From Anas platyrhynchos (Eukaryota > Chordata > Aves > Anseriformes > Anatidae), in contig NC_092612.1 of NCBI RefSeq assembly GCF_047663525.1, positions 2,017,501-2,081,500 on the forward strand: a stretch of 64,000 nucleotides of DNA, written 5' to 3'. Below the pieces are notes generated by a model, which was not told the origin of the DNA, did no database searches, and worked only from the letters and a program-made list of their open reading frames with translations. A program made the translations under genes and the position numbers. Positions 23,521 through 33,400 of this stretch are shown here, in pieces (the stretch's first letter is position 1; every line of letters starts with the position of its first letter).

Positions 23521-24391
23521 CTTTCACCACTGTGGGCAAGCCTGAAAGAAAACAGATCAATCTGGTGTCCAGTAACACAAAACTTCAGACTGTTTGCTTT
23601 CTTGGTTGGTGAATTCTTCAGCAAGGTACTTGCTGCTCATGCCGCAATTGGGCATGACATAAGGAATAGAGAGAAAGCTGGCTGTTTGTTATTTCAAATT
23701 CTACAACCATTCCTTACAAAGAGAACTTTGGTCATGCTGTTTTTCTTTATCAACACCCAAACTCAACTTTTCCATTTAAAATTGGCTCTCAGCCAAACAA
23801 TTCCACCCTAGCATTATGTCCTTGCACAGATAGCGATGGATTTCATTAACATTTTCAGCAGAGCTGTAAACTTCAAGGTATTCTCCTCTCTTTTGCAGGT
23901 ATTTTCTAATTGCCCTATTTGCCCTTGCAGAACACCCATCTTGCAGCTGCTGCAAGAGGAGCAGCTGTCACCATCCTGTCTTTGCCATTGCTAAAGGCAG
24001 CAACAGGCTCAACAGGAAAAAGCCAGGACGTGCTGCCTACTGTGGGGCCAGGTGCTCTTACCTTGGCCGCTGCCGTACCGATGCTGTAGTCACTTCACCA
24101 CTTAGATGACAGCCACATGCACAGCAGTTTCGTCTCCTCGGTGAGCAGGATGGTGTGTTAGTCCTCTAAATCCAGTGCTGGGACGCCAGAAATCATTTTG
24201 CAGAGCATCCATGGGAGTTACAGCAAAGCAAGCATGAAGGGAGAAGATTATTACTCTTTCAAACTCTTATCACCAATGATATGTGAGAGCTAATAAACAA
24301 TTTTCCTTACATAGTGGGTAGCAGTAATCTATCTCAGCAGAAGTTCCACGCCAGTAGTAGTCTTAGATCCGTAAATCTTGAAGATACTTAC

Positions 24392-24461
24392 CCTGCTCAG
24401 TATCAGCAAATAAAGCCAGCAAGCAGACCCAGCAACTTTAACCTGGGATCTGCCTTGTATA
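24392..24461 (-). promoter_or_regulatory. Core promoter and non-coding exon 1 of the 275-aa Cys/Pro gene
   Basis: A TATA-like TATACAAG lies at 24461-24454 on the minus strand. An exon of about 37 bases ends with GAGCAGG at 24392, followed by the donor GTAAGTATC. The acceptor sits just above 23541, so the intron is about 850 bases. The TATA variant (C at position 5) is weaker than at the other genes here. Confidence 0.65.
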
Positions 24462-25695
24462 TGCAAGAGCCTGGCCTCCGGAGATGAGGTGCCTCAGGCA
24501 CACAGACAAGCAACCCTTTGCTAACATGGACCTGCTCCGCCTCTGCCCTGCCTAATTATTTTTAATGGAAACCATCTATTTCCGTGGCTGCAGCATAACC
24601 TCGAGTGAGCCCAGATAGCTTGCAAATTCACGTGTCCTTCCAGCAGGGCTGACGTCAGAGAAGAATTTGGGAAATGAATGGATTCAGGGCTTGCTGCCAA
24701 ATAGTCAGCCAGTCATGGGCAGTTTTTCTGTGACGGTAAAACATCCTCCAGCCCAACACATCATTGAGGGCCATTAGAGACTGGGTGGGATGTGGGATGT
24801 GGGAGATTCCTTTACTTTTAGCCACATCTGACCTGCTTCTGTCACTGCCCCTGTCCTGTTTGGATGTGGCACTACTAGTTGTAGGGTCCTGGTGTGCTTC
24901 TGGAAACTCTTATATCATCGCCGGTCTCGTGATGTTTTGCATTTTCTTCTAGAACTCTGACTCAGGTAACAAAGCAATATTCCTTCACCAGGTTTTTGCC
25001 TTTATCCCTGCACAGTTGCACCCCTGAAGAGCAGAGGGCTGACAAGAGGATTGACCACCAAGCTTTCCCCTTCAGCCCACTGGTTTACCAAAGGCAGCTG
25101 AATTACGCCAAGGATTTACTCAAATTGCTGTGGTCGGAAGAACGTTGGCAACCCAAGTGGTCACGCATCCTGAATTTATTTCTTTCTATTCAAATAACCA
25201 AAAGCCACTATGTGGGGCATCACCACACTCAGCAGCATGTATACCACACACTTAGAGGGAGGTCAGAACGCAGACACAAGCATGCACATTTGTCTCTGGA
25301 TGATGTATGAGCTCGTCTCTGCACGCAGGTAATACTGGTTCAATGTTTGTGTCACCAAGTGACTTAGGGCTAGTTAGGAGCAAGCAGAGAAGGAAGTCTC
25401 AGCCTCTTTGATCCCTCAGATGCAATGAACTCATTGGATCTCCCTTCTCTCTTATAGTGAGGGGATTTCAAATGAGAACTTTGTTACTTGACCACAATTG
25501 TGGCAGGAAGGACCATGCAGCTCCATGCTGCTGCAGTCACACACTGTTTGCTATCTTGTGAAGGGTGCGTCTTGGTCTCATTTTAGCCCACATTGTGAGC
25601 ACAACAAATCAAACAGGGGCCCTACCACAGTGATTAAAGGTCTTAGCACAGTGAAGTCTTCCCTGGCTGCCTTGCTGCCAAAATCATAACAAATT

Positions 25696-25696
<1 letters not shown>

Positions 25697-25740
<44 letters not shown>
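25697..25740. repeat. (TA)n(TATG)n microsatellite
   Basis: About 22 bases of alternating TA run into about five TATG units. A second interrupted TA-rich tract follows at about 25945-25982. Confidence 0.85.
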
Positions 25741-26049
25741 TGTCTGTAGGTTCATGCCCGGTGTGCAGTGCCCACAGAATCAGAATCCACACAAAGGTTT
25801 TTTAATTAAATAATTAATTTAATTCTTTCCTTATTTTCTCGGCTAAAAGACTACACAAGCTACAAAAACACTATACACTACACAAGCTACAGGCCTCCCT
25901 GTTTTCTTCAAGGTTTCCTTGTCTTTTCCCCAGCTTTGGGACTACATATATATGTGTATATATATATGCATATATATATATTTGTATTTTTTTTTTTTGC
26001 TAGAATACTGAGTTTGATTGAGGAGCACTGATGTTATGGAGCCACCCAG

Positions 26050-26310
26050 AAGATATGGGTCCTCCCATTGCTCTGCTGCTCTTTTTGGAGCTCATGCTTA
26101 GGTGCAGGGTCTGAGTGCTCCCCTCCTGAGACATGTCCGTGATCCAGTTTGGAGCCCGAAGTGCAAGAAAGCCTTCAACAAACTGGAGCAAGTCCAGCAG
26201 GGACCCCCAAGGTGTCCAGGGGCTGGAGCAGGTGGTGGGTGGGGAGCAGGCCAAAGGACCTACTGAGACTGGGGAGGAAGAGGCTTAGGGGAGATCCTCG
26301 TGCTCCCTGC
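26050..26310 (+). mobile_element. Diverged CR1-type LINE fragment
   Basis: Blocks resembling the avian CR1 3' region in order: ACAAACTGGAGCAAGTCCAG, a following GGGGCTGGAGCAGGTGG and a CTGAGACTGGGGAGGAAGAG-like segment before GGGGAGATCC. The similarity is judged from memory of the CR1 family. No 3' terminus with the 8-bp repeats is seen, so this is a truncated, old copy. Confidence 0.5.
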
Positions 26311-26889
26311 AGCTATCCATAGGGTATTAATGTTGAAGACAGGCTCTTCTTAGAGAAACCCTGAGACAGGTTGGGAGAGAATGCTTGATTGTGGCAACAA
26401 AAGAAATACTGGCCAGGTTACCTGGAATACATAATTTTTGTAAAAAATAAAAAAAATTTTGTTGGGACGGATAGTGTATACAAGGAAGAGCACGGAAACT
26501 GACACACTAGAGCAGAACGAAGCTGTTCCAAGTCCTATACCACATACACCACTTCTGCTGTGACCACAGGGTGTCACAGCAGAAGGTGCAAGAAAATGTA
26601 CTAAATTAATTTTTATTGAAAGATCAATTTAATCCCAAGGGGATTGTTTCCATGCTGTATCATCTGTTCTTTGCTCCCCACCCCCCATACGAAATACGTA
26701 GATGAGGAATTCAGGCTTGCAGGCAGATGTCATAGGTTGCATGTACCACCTCAATGGAGAGGTTTCATTAAAAATTATAATGTAAGCAGGTAATTTAAGG
26801 ATTGGAGGTGGAGCAAGTCTGGATTATTACAAATTTTATTTCCATACCCCTGAGGTGTCTCACTTCCGGGGACACGGACACTGAAATCG

Positions 26890-26962
26890 TATAAAAGGGT
26901 TCATATTGTGGGGTTTCTCAAACCATTTTGGTTTCGTATGCTAGTTCCCGGTGGTGAATTGG
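26890..26962 (+). promoter_or_regulatory. Core promoter and non-coding exon 1 of the 719-aa Cys-repeat gene
   Basis: TATAAAAG at 26890-26897. An exon of about 40 bases ends GGTGAATTGG at 26962, with donor GTAAGTCTC. The acceptor is a pyrimidine-rich TTCCCTCTTTCAG ending at about 27897. Upstream sequence from about 26759 shares ordered blocks with the promoter of the 183-aa gene. Confidence 0.8.
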
Positions 26963-27916
26963 GTAAGTCTCTCTTGGCTGACTGGGAAGTAATGTAAAGG
27001 CTGGGGTTATTTAATTTTAAATATTATCTGCAGAAGCAAGCTAGAAGACTTACAAGTACTTCTGCTTAGTGAGATTTGTATGTGGTACTTATCAAGCAGC
27101 TAAGTTAAGGGTGACTGGTCATTCTGTCTTCCTCCAACCTCTATTTGCTTTATGTTTTGCAATTGCTGTGTGCTTTCCATCGAGGTGCGTCTCAGGGTAG
27201 GTGAGAGTGGCCCAGCCTCTCTCCTTCCCCAGTGACACTGTAGCCCGGTTTTAACCAGGAAATTGTTGGGTTTGAGAGAGATCAAAAGGCAAGGCAAGGA
27301 CTTCAAAGGCAAAAAAGTGGGAGGGAAGATAAGAAGTGGAGCCTGGCAGGCTGCAGGGGTAAGCGGCGCCTGGAAGGGTGTCTGGGTGGGGAGATCTGCG
27401 AGGAGCTCTGTGGGAGAGCCGGAGAAGCCGCGGCCCATGAGGGCCAGGCCCTGTCCCGGGGGGAGGCTCCCAGCACGGGGCCTCGCCGTTCGGCTTCCAG
27501 CCTGTGTGTGGACAGGTAGCCTTCAGAGGCTGGAAGTATCCCTCTTGGGCGGACACCAAGAGGTAGTGGCAGAGAGGTAATCCCAAACCGAGGGGAGCCC
27601 TGGGAAGGTGGAGGCTGTCGCACCATCAGACCCCGTCATGTAATCTACCAAAGTCTGAGTGACACCGCTTCTCGCTCCTCTTTTGAGAAGTTGTTTGCGA
27701 CTTATGTACAGCTGGTGGCTACAACCTGAAATGCTTTCATGTGGAGTTAGTGCCCTGCTTGGGTTTCAGTTTGTTTCTCCAGTATGGGGCTCAGAGTTCC
27801 ACCGGAAAAAGTGCGGATTAACTCAGTCTGTGAAATAGCCTTGGGAAAGCTGAATGCCTCTGTTTTCCACACAGTGTATTCCTTTCCCTCTTTCAGACAT
27901 TCTCCCTCCCTCAAAG

Positions 27917-30076
27917 ATGCTTTGCCAAAATGACTGCCAGCGCAGACAGCCCTGCCTCCCTCCTAACATCGTCTTCTTGAGGAACTTGCCCGTGAATAGA
28001 AGCGTTGGTCCTGCCAGCACCGTCTGTAACATCGAGTGCTTGCCCCGCTGCACGGATCCCTGCTACTATGCCAGGGTTCCTCGGGGCACCACCACATACA
28101 TAAACCTGTCTAATCTTGGCAGGAGACAGATTTCCCTGGATCCGTGCTGGTTCGGAATCCCCACGTGTGTGGATCCCTGCTGCCAGGACCAGAACAGGTG
28201 CACTACCAGGTGTGTGGATCCCTGCTGTCAGGACGTGACCAAGTGCACCACCACATGTGTGGATCCCTGCTGTCAGGATGTGACCAAGTGCACCACCACA
28301 TGTGTAGATCCATGCTGTCAGGATGTGACCAAGTGCACCACCAGATGCGTAGATCCCTGCTGTGAGGAGGTGACCAAGTGCACCACCACATGCGTGGATC
28401 CGTGCTGCAAGGAAGTGACCAAGTGCACCACCACGTGTGTAGATCCCTGCTGTGAGGAAGTGACCAAGTGCACCACCAGATGTGTAGATCCCTGCTGTGA
28501 GGAAGTGACCAAGTGCACCACCAAATGTGTGGATCCGTGTTGCAAGGAAGTGACCAAATGTACCACTAGATGTGTGGATCCATGCTGTGAGGAAGTAACC
28601 AAGTGCACCACCAGATGCGTGGACCCATGCTGCAAAGAAGTGACCAAGTGTACCACCAGATGCGTGGACCCATGCTGCAAGGAAGTAACCAAGTGCACCA
28701 CCAGATGCGTGGACCCATGCTGCAAGGAAGTAACCAAGTGCACCACCAGATGCGTGGATCCATGCTGCGAGGAAGTGACCAAGTGTACCACCAGGTGTGT
28801 GGATCCCTGCTGTGAGGAAGTGACCAAGTGTACCACCAGGTGTGTAGATCCCTGCTGTAGACCTGTGACCAAGTGTACCACCACATGTGTGGACCCATGT
28901 TATGGCAGATATACCAAGTGTACCACCAGGTGTGTGGATCCCTGCTGTGGAGGTGTGACCAGATGCACCACCAGATGTGTGGACCCATGCTGCAAGGAAG
29001 TGACCAAGTGCACCACCACATGTGTGGATCCATGCTGTGAGGAAGTAACCAAGTGCACCACCAGATGTGTGGATCCGTGCTGCAAGGAAGTGACCAAGTG
29101 TACCACCAGGTGTGTGGATCCCTGCTGTGAGGAAGTGACCAAGTGTACCACCAGGTGTGTAGATCCCTGCTGCAGACCTGTGACCAAGTGTACCACCACA
29201 TGCGTGGACCCATGTTATGGCAGATATACCAAGTGTACCACCAGGTGTGTGGATCCCTGCTGTGGAGGTGTGACCAGATGCACCACCAGATGTGTAGATC
29301 CCTGCTGTGAGGAAGTGACCAAGTGTACCACTAGATGTGTGGATCCGTGCTGCAAGGAAGTAACCAAGTGTACCACTAGATGTGTGGATCCGTGCTGTGA
29401 GGAAGTGACCAAGTGTACCACCAGATGTGTGGACCCATGCTGCAAGGAAGTGACCAAGTGTACTACCAGGTGTGTGGATCCCTGCTGCAGACCTGTGACC
29501 AAGTGTACCACCACATGCGTGGACCCATGTTATGGCAGATATACCAAGTGCACCACCAGGTGTGTGGATCCCTGCTGTGGAGGTGTGACCAGATGTACCA
29601 CCAGATGTGTAGATCCCTGCTGTGAGGAGGTGACCAAGTGCACCACCACGTGTGTGGATCCGTGCTGCAAGGAAGTGACCAAGTGTACCACCAGGTGTGT
29701 GGATCCCTGCTGTGAGGAGGTGACCAAGTGCACCACCAGGTGTGTGGATCCCTGCTGTGGAGGTGTGACCAGATGCACTACCAGATGTGTAGATCCCTGC
29801 TGTGAGGAAGTGACCAAGTGCACCACCAGATGTGTGGATCCGTGCTGCAAGGAAGTGACCAAGTGCACCACCACGTGTGTGGATCCCTGCTGTGAGGAAG
29901 TGACCAAGTGCACCACCAGATGTGTAGATCCCTGCTGTGGGGATGTGACCAGATGCACCACCACGTGTGTGGATCCCTGCTGTGCACCCTGCTTTATGCA
30001 GCCCACCCCTCTGTGTGCCAGTGTCTGCGGCAAGCAGTACTCCATCAGCTGTGCCGATATCTGTTTTCGTAAGTGA
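27917..30076 (+). CDS. EDC cysteine-rich repeat protein, 719 aa (EDCRP-like candidate)
   Basis: Seen: start ATG at 27917 (MLCQNDCQRRQPCLPPN), 20 bases after the splice acceptor; an in-frame ATG at 27854 lies in the intron and is rejected. Residues 1-83 are a Cys-sparse head containing TTTYINLSNLGRRQISLDPC. Forty 15-residue units of the type CVDPCCKEVTKCTTR follow (28166-29965), with Cys spacing 4-1-6-4. The end is CAPCFMQPTPLCASVCGKQ through SCADICFRK. Cys is about a quarter of residues. Positions 7-8 of the units are EE, KE, QD, RP, GG or GD, or the unit is replaced by the YGRY form. Known: birds have a rapidly evolving cysteine-rich EDC repeat gene, EDCRP, linked to feathers; this gene or the next could be it, but I cannot verify the symbol. 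Role in disulfide cross-linked cornified tissue is inferred. Confidence 0.85.
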   Translation: MLCQNDCQRRQPCLPPNIVFLRNLPVNRSVGPASTVCNIECLPRCTDPCYYARVPRGTTTYINLSNLGRRQISLDPCWFGIPTCVDPCCQDQNRCTTRCVDPCCQDVTKCTTTCVDPCCQDVTKCTTTCVDPCCQDVTKCTTRCVDPCCEEVTKCTTTCVDPCCKEVTKCTTTCVDPCCEEVTKCTTRCVDPCCEEVTKCTTKCVDPCCKEVTKCTTRCVDPCCEEVTKCTTRCVDPCCKEVTKCTTRCVDPCCKEVTKCTTRCVDPCCKEVTKCTTRCVDPCCEEVTKCTTRCVDPCCEEVTKCTTRCVDPCCRPVTKCTTTCVDPCYGRYTKCTTRCVDPCCGGVTRCTTRCVDPCCKEVTKCTTTCVDPCCEEVTKCTTRCVDPCCKEVTKCTTRCVDPCCEEVTKCTTRCVDPCCRPVTKCTTTCVDPCYGRYTKCTTRCVDPCCGGVTRCTTRCVDPCCEEVTKCTTRCVDPCCKEVTKCTTRCVDPCCEEVTKCTTRCVDPCCKEVTKCTTRCVDPCCRPVTKCTTTCVDPCYGRYTKCTTRCVDPCCGGVTRCTTRCVDPCCEEVTKCTTTCVDPCCKEVTKCTTRCVDPCCEEVTKCTTRCVDPCCGGVTRCTTRCVDPCCEEVTKCTTRCVDPCCKEVTKCTTTCVDPCCEEVTKCTTRCVDPCCGDVTRCTTTCVDPCCAPCFMQPTPLCASVCGKQYSISCADICFRK
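28166..29983 (+). repeat. 45-bp coding tandem array with a 315-bp higher-order period
   Basis: Forty full 45-bp units plus a terminal half unit, without indels. Three successive units form a cassette (RP unit, YGRY unit, GG unit) that recurs at unit numbers 16-18, 23-25 and 30-32. The marker ACCTGTGACC falls at 28861, 29176 and 29491, exactly 315 bp (seven units) apart. Units between cassettes often alternate acidic EE and mixed KE forms. Confidence 0.92.
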
Positions 30077-30477
30077 GGGCTCCCTGAGCAGCTGTGTGCA
30101 GGGGGCTCCTGCAGTGGGAGCCACCAGATGACCCCTCTGAGGTTCCTCTGCTCTGTGGTTTCCCCAACAGCTATGGAATGAAAACGGTTTGCAGACCCCT
30201 GAACCCGTCGACGTCTTCCTCACCTTTCGGCTTCCCTTCTGCCCTTCCTCCCCTAGGAAGGGTAGACCCACACATGGTTTTCCTTGCATTCTGCATCGTT
30301 TCTAATGTATTTATCTAAAGCGCAATGCCTTTCCTTGTAACACAGAACCACTTGATTTTGTGCCCCCAGGATTATTGCCTGGGAGAGGGATTCTGTAATT
30401 CTTTTCTGCACTGATGTGGATGGAGGAATTTCCCTGTTTGTTCTTCCTCACCATCTTTTCCTTTTCTTGTATTAAGC

Positions 30478-30483
30478 AATAAA
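30478..30483 (+). promoter_or_regulatory. Polyadenylation signal of the 719-aa gene
   Basis: AATAAA about 400 bases after the stop. It is followed by GT/T-rich sequence, as expected downstream of a cleavage site. Confidence 0.7.
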
Positions 30484-30489
30484 AACAAT

Positions 30490-33400
30490 TAATCTTGGCA
30501 ACAGCTGTCTGCAAGTTTTCCTTCCATTTTGCACACCCCCAGACTCACACTTCCTCCTTTTAATTTCTTCCTAAATGTCTGATCTCTGCAGAGTGGCAGC
30601 TAATGTTAGAACACATGGCAAGGTCTAAGGCAATAACAAGGGTTCCCCATATGATGCCTGGGAAAGGGGGTGTTTGTTGTATGTGTCAAGGAAACACAGC
30701 TCTGCCATGGTTATGAAAGACATTGAAAATGCAGCTGAAGTGCTCCTGAAGCTGGAGGAGCTTAGGGCCTGCTGTGTTTGCGTCCCACAGGCAGAAAGAA
30801 AACATTCCCTTACTAGTAATGGGTAAACGAGCCACTAATGAAGGGAAGACAAGCAGGGTTGGGAGACTGCTTGTGCCTTGTGACATTGCCACCTGTGCGC
30901 AGGAGGTCCTATCTCAGCCTTTTGCAATCGACCTGCACTTCCTTGTCTCTGGTGGCAATTGGGCAAGTCTCATCAGCTGGGGAGAGCAACATGGATTTGC
31001 TCACCACTGAATTCTGCAGAAAGGATAGCAGTATTAGCAGGGTATCTTGGACAACTTTAGTAGCCCTCCATGAACATTTATTGACAAGGATCTGAGTGCT
31101 TCCTCCTTAGCACAGTATTTGCTGGCAGAGCTCTCCTCCAGGAATGAGCAACGTCCCCAAGGACTCAAAGTTGTGTTGTTCTGCATGCCACGGTTGTGCT
31201 CTGTGGGTTCCCTGAGTGGAGATGGTGCAGGGTGGGCTCAGAGCCAGCAGCAGCTGCTGAAGGGAGGAGAGTTGGGGAGGCAGGTGTGGGGCAGCCGGCC
31301 CAGCTGCTGAAGCAGCAATGTGGGCACATCTCCGTCTGCAAGCACCCACTGCCTTGTTTTTAAAGATGCCCCAGAGGCACGAGGCTGGTGACTAACCTGC
31401 AATTATCACCGTCTCGCTTTTTCTAGTAGAGGAGTTGGACCAATAGTGGGATGTGATAACTCATACCTGGCAGACGTGGCATTGCACGCGGCTGGGGAGA
31501 TCCGGCCTCGCGCAAATCACCCCACCCTCGTGGCTCTCCTGTTTCCATCCTCCCCTCCCGGTGGGTCGTGGCGGAGCCCAGCTCTCCCTGCTGGTTGTGC
31601 AGCACTTGTGGGTGCAGGGTCCTTGCCAAGGGCTAAGGCATTGCCTCAGCACAAATGCTACCCAACAGAAACACCAAAGCAATTGAGGCTTCCTAATCAC
31701 CCCTCTGTGGAGGTCTGGTTTGACTCCAAGGCTCCTCTAAAACTCACTTAAATGTTCTGTGCAAGCAATGATTACTTTTGCTCCTGCTCCCAAATCCAAT
31801 GGAACACTCTTCTGGGAAATAAGAAACTGTAGATGGAAAAAAATAACACTCAGAAAAGATTATTCCTTAAAATCTTTCTCTAAGGCGTCCTTCTGATGGC
31901 CTCAATCTTGCATTATCTTTAATACTACATATGAACTTGGAAACTCAGTGTTTTAAAAGGATGGGGCCTTTGCAGCAGAGAGCAGACATGTCATTGCTAG
32001 GCGGGCATCACAGGTTTATGCCACAGGAAGAGGAACAGAGACCCCTTTTCCTGAGCCACTGAAAATTTACGCTACATCTATGAAACTCTCATAAATGTTT
32101 GGGAGAAAAGTGAAGTTCAGCATGATCAAGTACAGCAGACCTGCAGTTTTTGCTCTCAGGCAACATGCTTTGAGCTCTATCATGTATTCCTCAGAGATCA
32201 GGACACTGCTTTGTTCAGTAAAATACAAGTCCTAAAGAAATCCAGATTCCCATTCCAAAGTGTTGGGAAATCAGAGCAAATACCTGCAATAGTCAGAAGG
32301 CAAAAGATAAAATGGATGAGTTATTTTTTTTCAACCACAGCTAGTTCCTCTTTTTCAGATTTAATTGCATTCAGATGTTCACTTGTCATTCTTCATGGAG
32401 CACTCACCTTCCTGAGTAAACAGGAAAAGAGGTGGATAGTGCTGTGTTTGGGTTCCTCTCAGCCCCAGAAGTAATGATCTAATTACTTGATCAAATAGTC
32501 CGGAGGGCATGGACTAGACAAGCCACTTGTTTTCATGTGAGGCTAATTGCATTCTGCACTCAGACTCCTGGCATCTCAGCTATGCGAGGATTTCCAAAGC
32601 TGGAGCAAGGTCGGGCAACCTGGGACCGGCCCGCCCTGGAAGCTGCCCTCAGTGCCGTGAATGTTCCCAGTTGTGGTAGGGAATGATGAGAGGGGAAAGT
32701 CAGGTGTAATGACGCCAAGGACTTTAAGATTTAATTGCAGCAAAGTGCAGGAATGTCCTGGGAAGGCATTGCCATGTTGAGAATAGGGGAAGAATCTTTG
32801 GTTTCCATGAAAATGCTTTGTTCACTCAAATGTGGGTAGTGTACTATACGGGATGTTGCGCATACACAAAGCTTCTTCCAGTACAGGGTCTCATATGACA
32901 TCCCCAATGCCAACTGGTGCTGGATGCAACAGAGGAACAAATCTTACTTAGGAGGTTTTTGGGTAAACCAAAGGATTCAAAGAAATCCACAGGTGTCATA
33001 CTTCTGACATCTTTAGGAGTTTTTGAAATAGTTATTCTATATTAGCAGAAATCCAGCTAACAGCCCAAAGCAGTGCATACTGAAATAGTTGCACAGGGAA
33101 GAATTTCAGTTTAGGAGGTTTCCATCAAAAATTATGACATCTACAGATATTGAAGTTGTGTATTTATGTTAATAATCATGTCTCTGTGACCATGGTGTGT
33201 TTCACATCTGCAGGCAAAATTTTTATAGGCATAGGAAGAGAGCTCCAGTCTGGTTGTGCCACCATCTTTGTTAGCTCTTGATGGTGAGATATGAGGATTA
33301 TTGGGAACCAAGTGCATTGACTGTGCCTTTTTTTTTTGTTTTTTCCTGATTTCTTCATAAGCATTTTTCTGAACACCAGAGTACTTTGCCCAAGGGGCTC

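Larger units (their letters stand above)
24465..26885. other. Divergent intergenic region between two Cys-rich genes
   Basis: Separates the minus-strand 275-aa gene from the plus-strand 719-aa gene. No coding exon is supported. It contains TA/TATG microsatellites near 25697-25740 and 25945-25982 and a diverged CR1-like LINE fragment at about 26050-26310. The last 130 bases before the TATA box at 26890 are homologous to the promoter of the 183-aa gene. Confidence 0.6.

Noticed and set aside
27854-27916. Upstream in-frame starts for the 719-aa gene (27854), 183-aa gene (36480), 424-aa gene (57981) and 314-aa gene (45079)
   Set aside because: The first three lie in the intron before the acceptor; the fourth is a TTG codon. 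The chosen ATGs lie about 20 bases into exon 2, as in the other genes.
28166-29983. CRISPR-like regularly spaced repeats
   Set aside because: Units are contiguous coding repeats with no unique spacers, in vertebrate nuclear DNA.
27911-30289. Minus-strand open frame of 792 codons and several shorter ones over the 45-bp array
   Set aside because: Antisense by-products of a 45-bp repeat. The plus-strand frame has the promoter, acceptor, start and polyadenylation signal.
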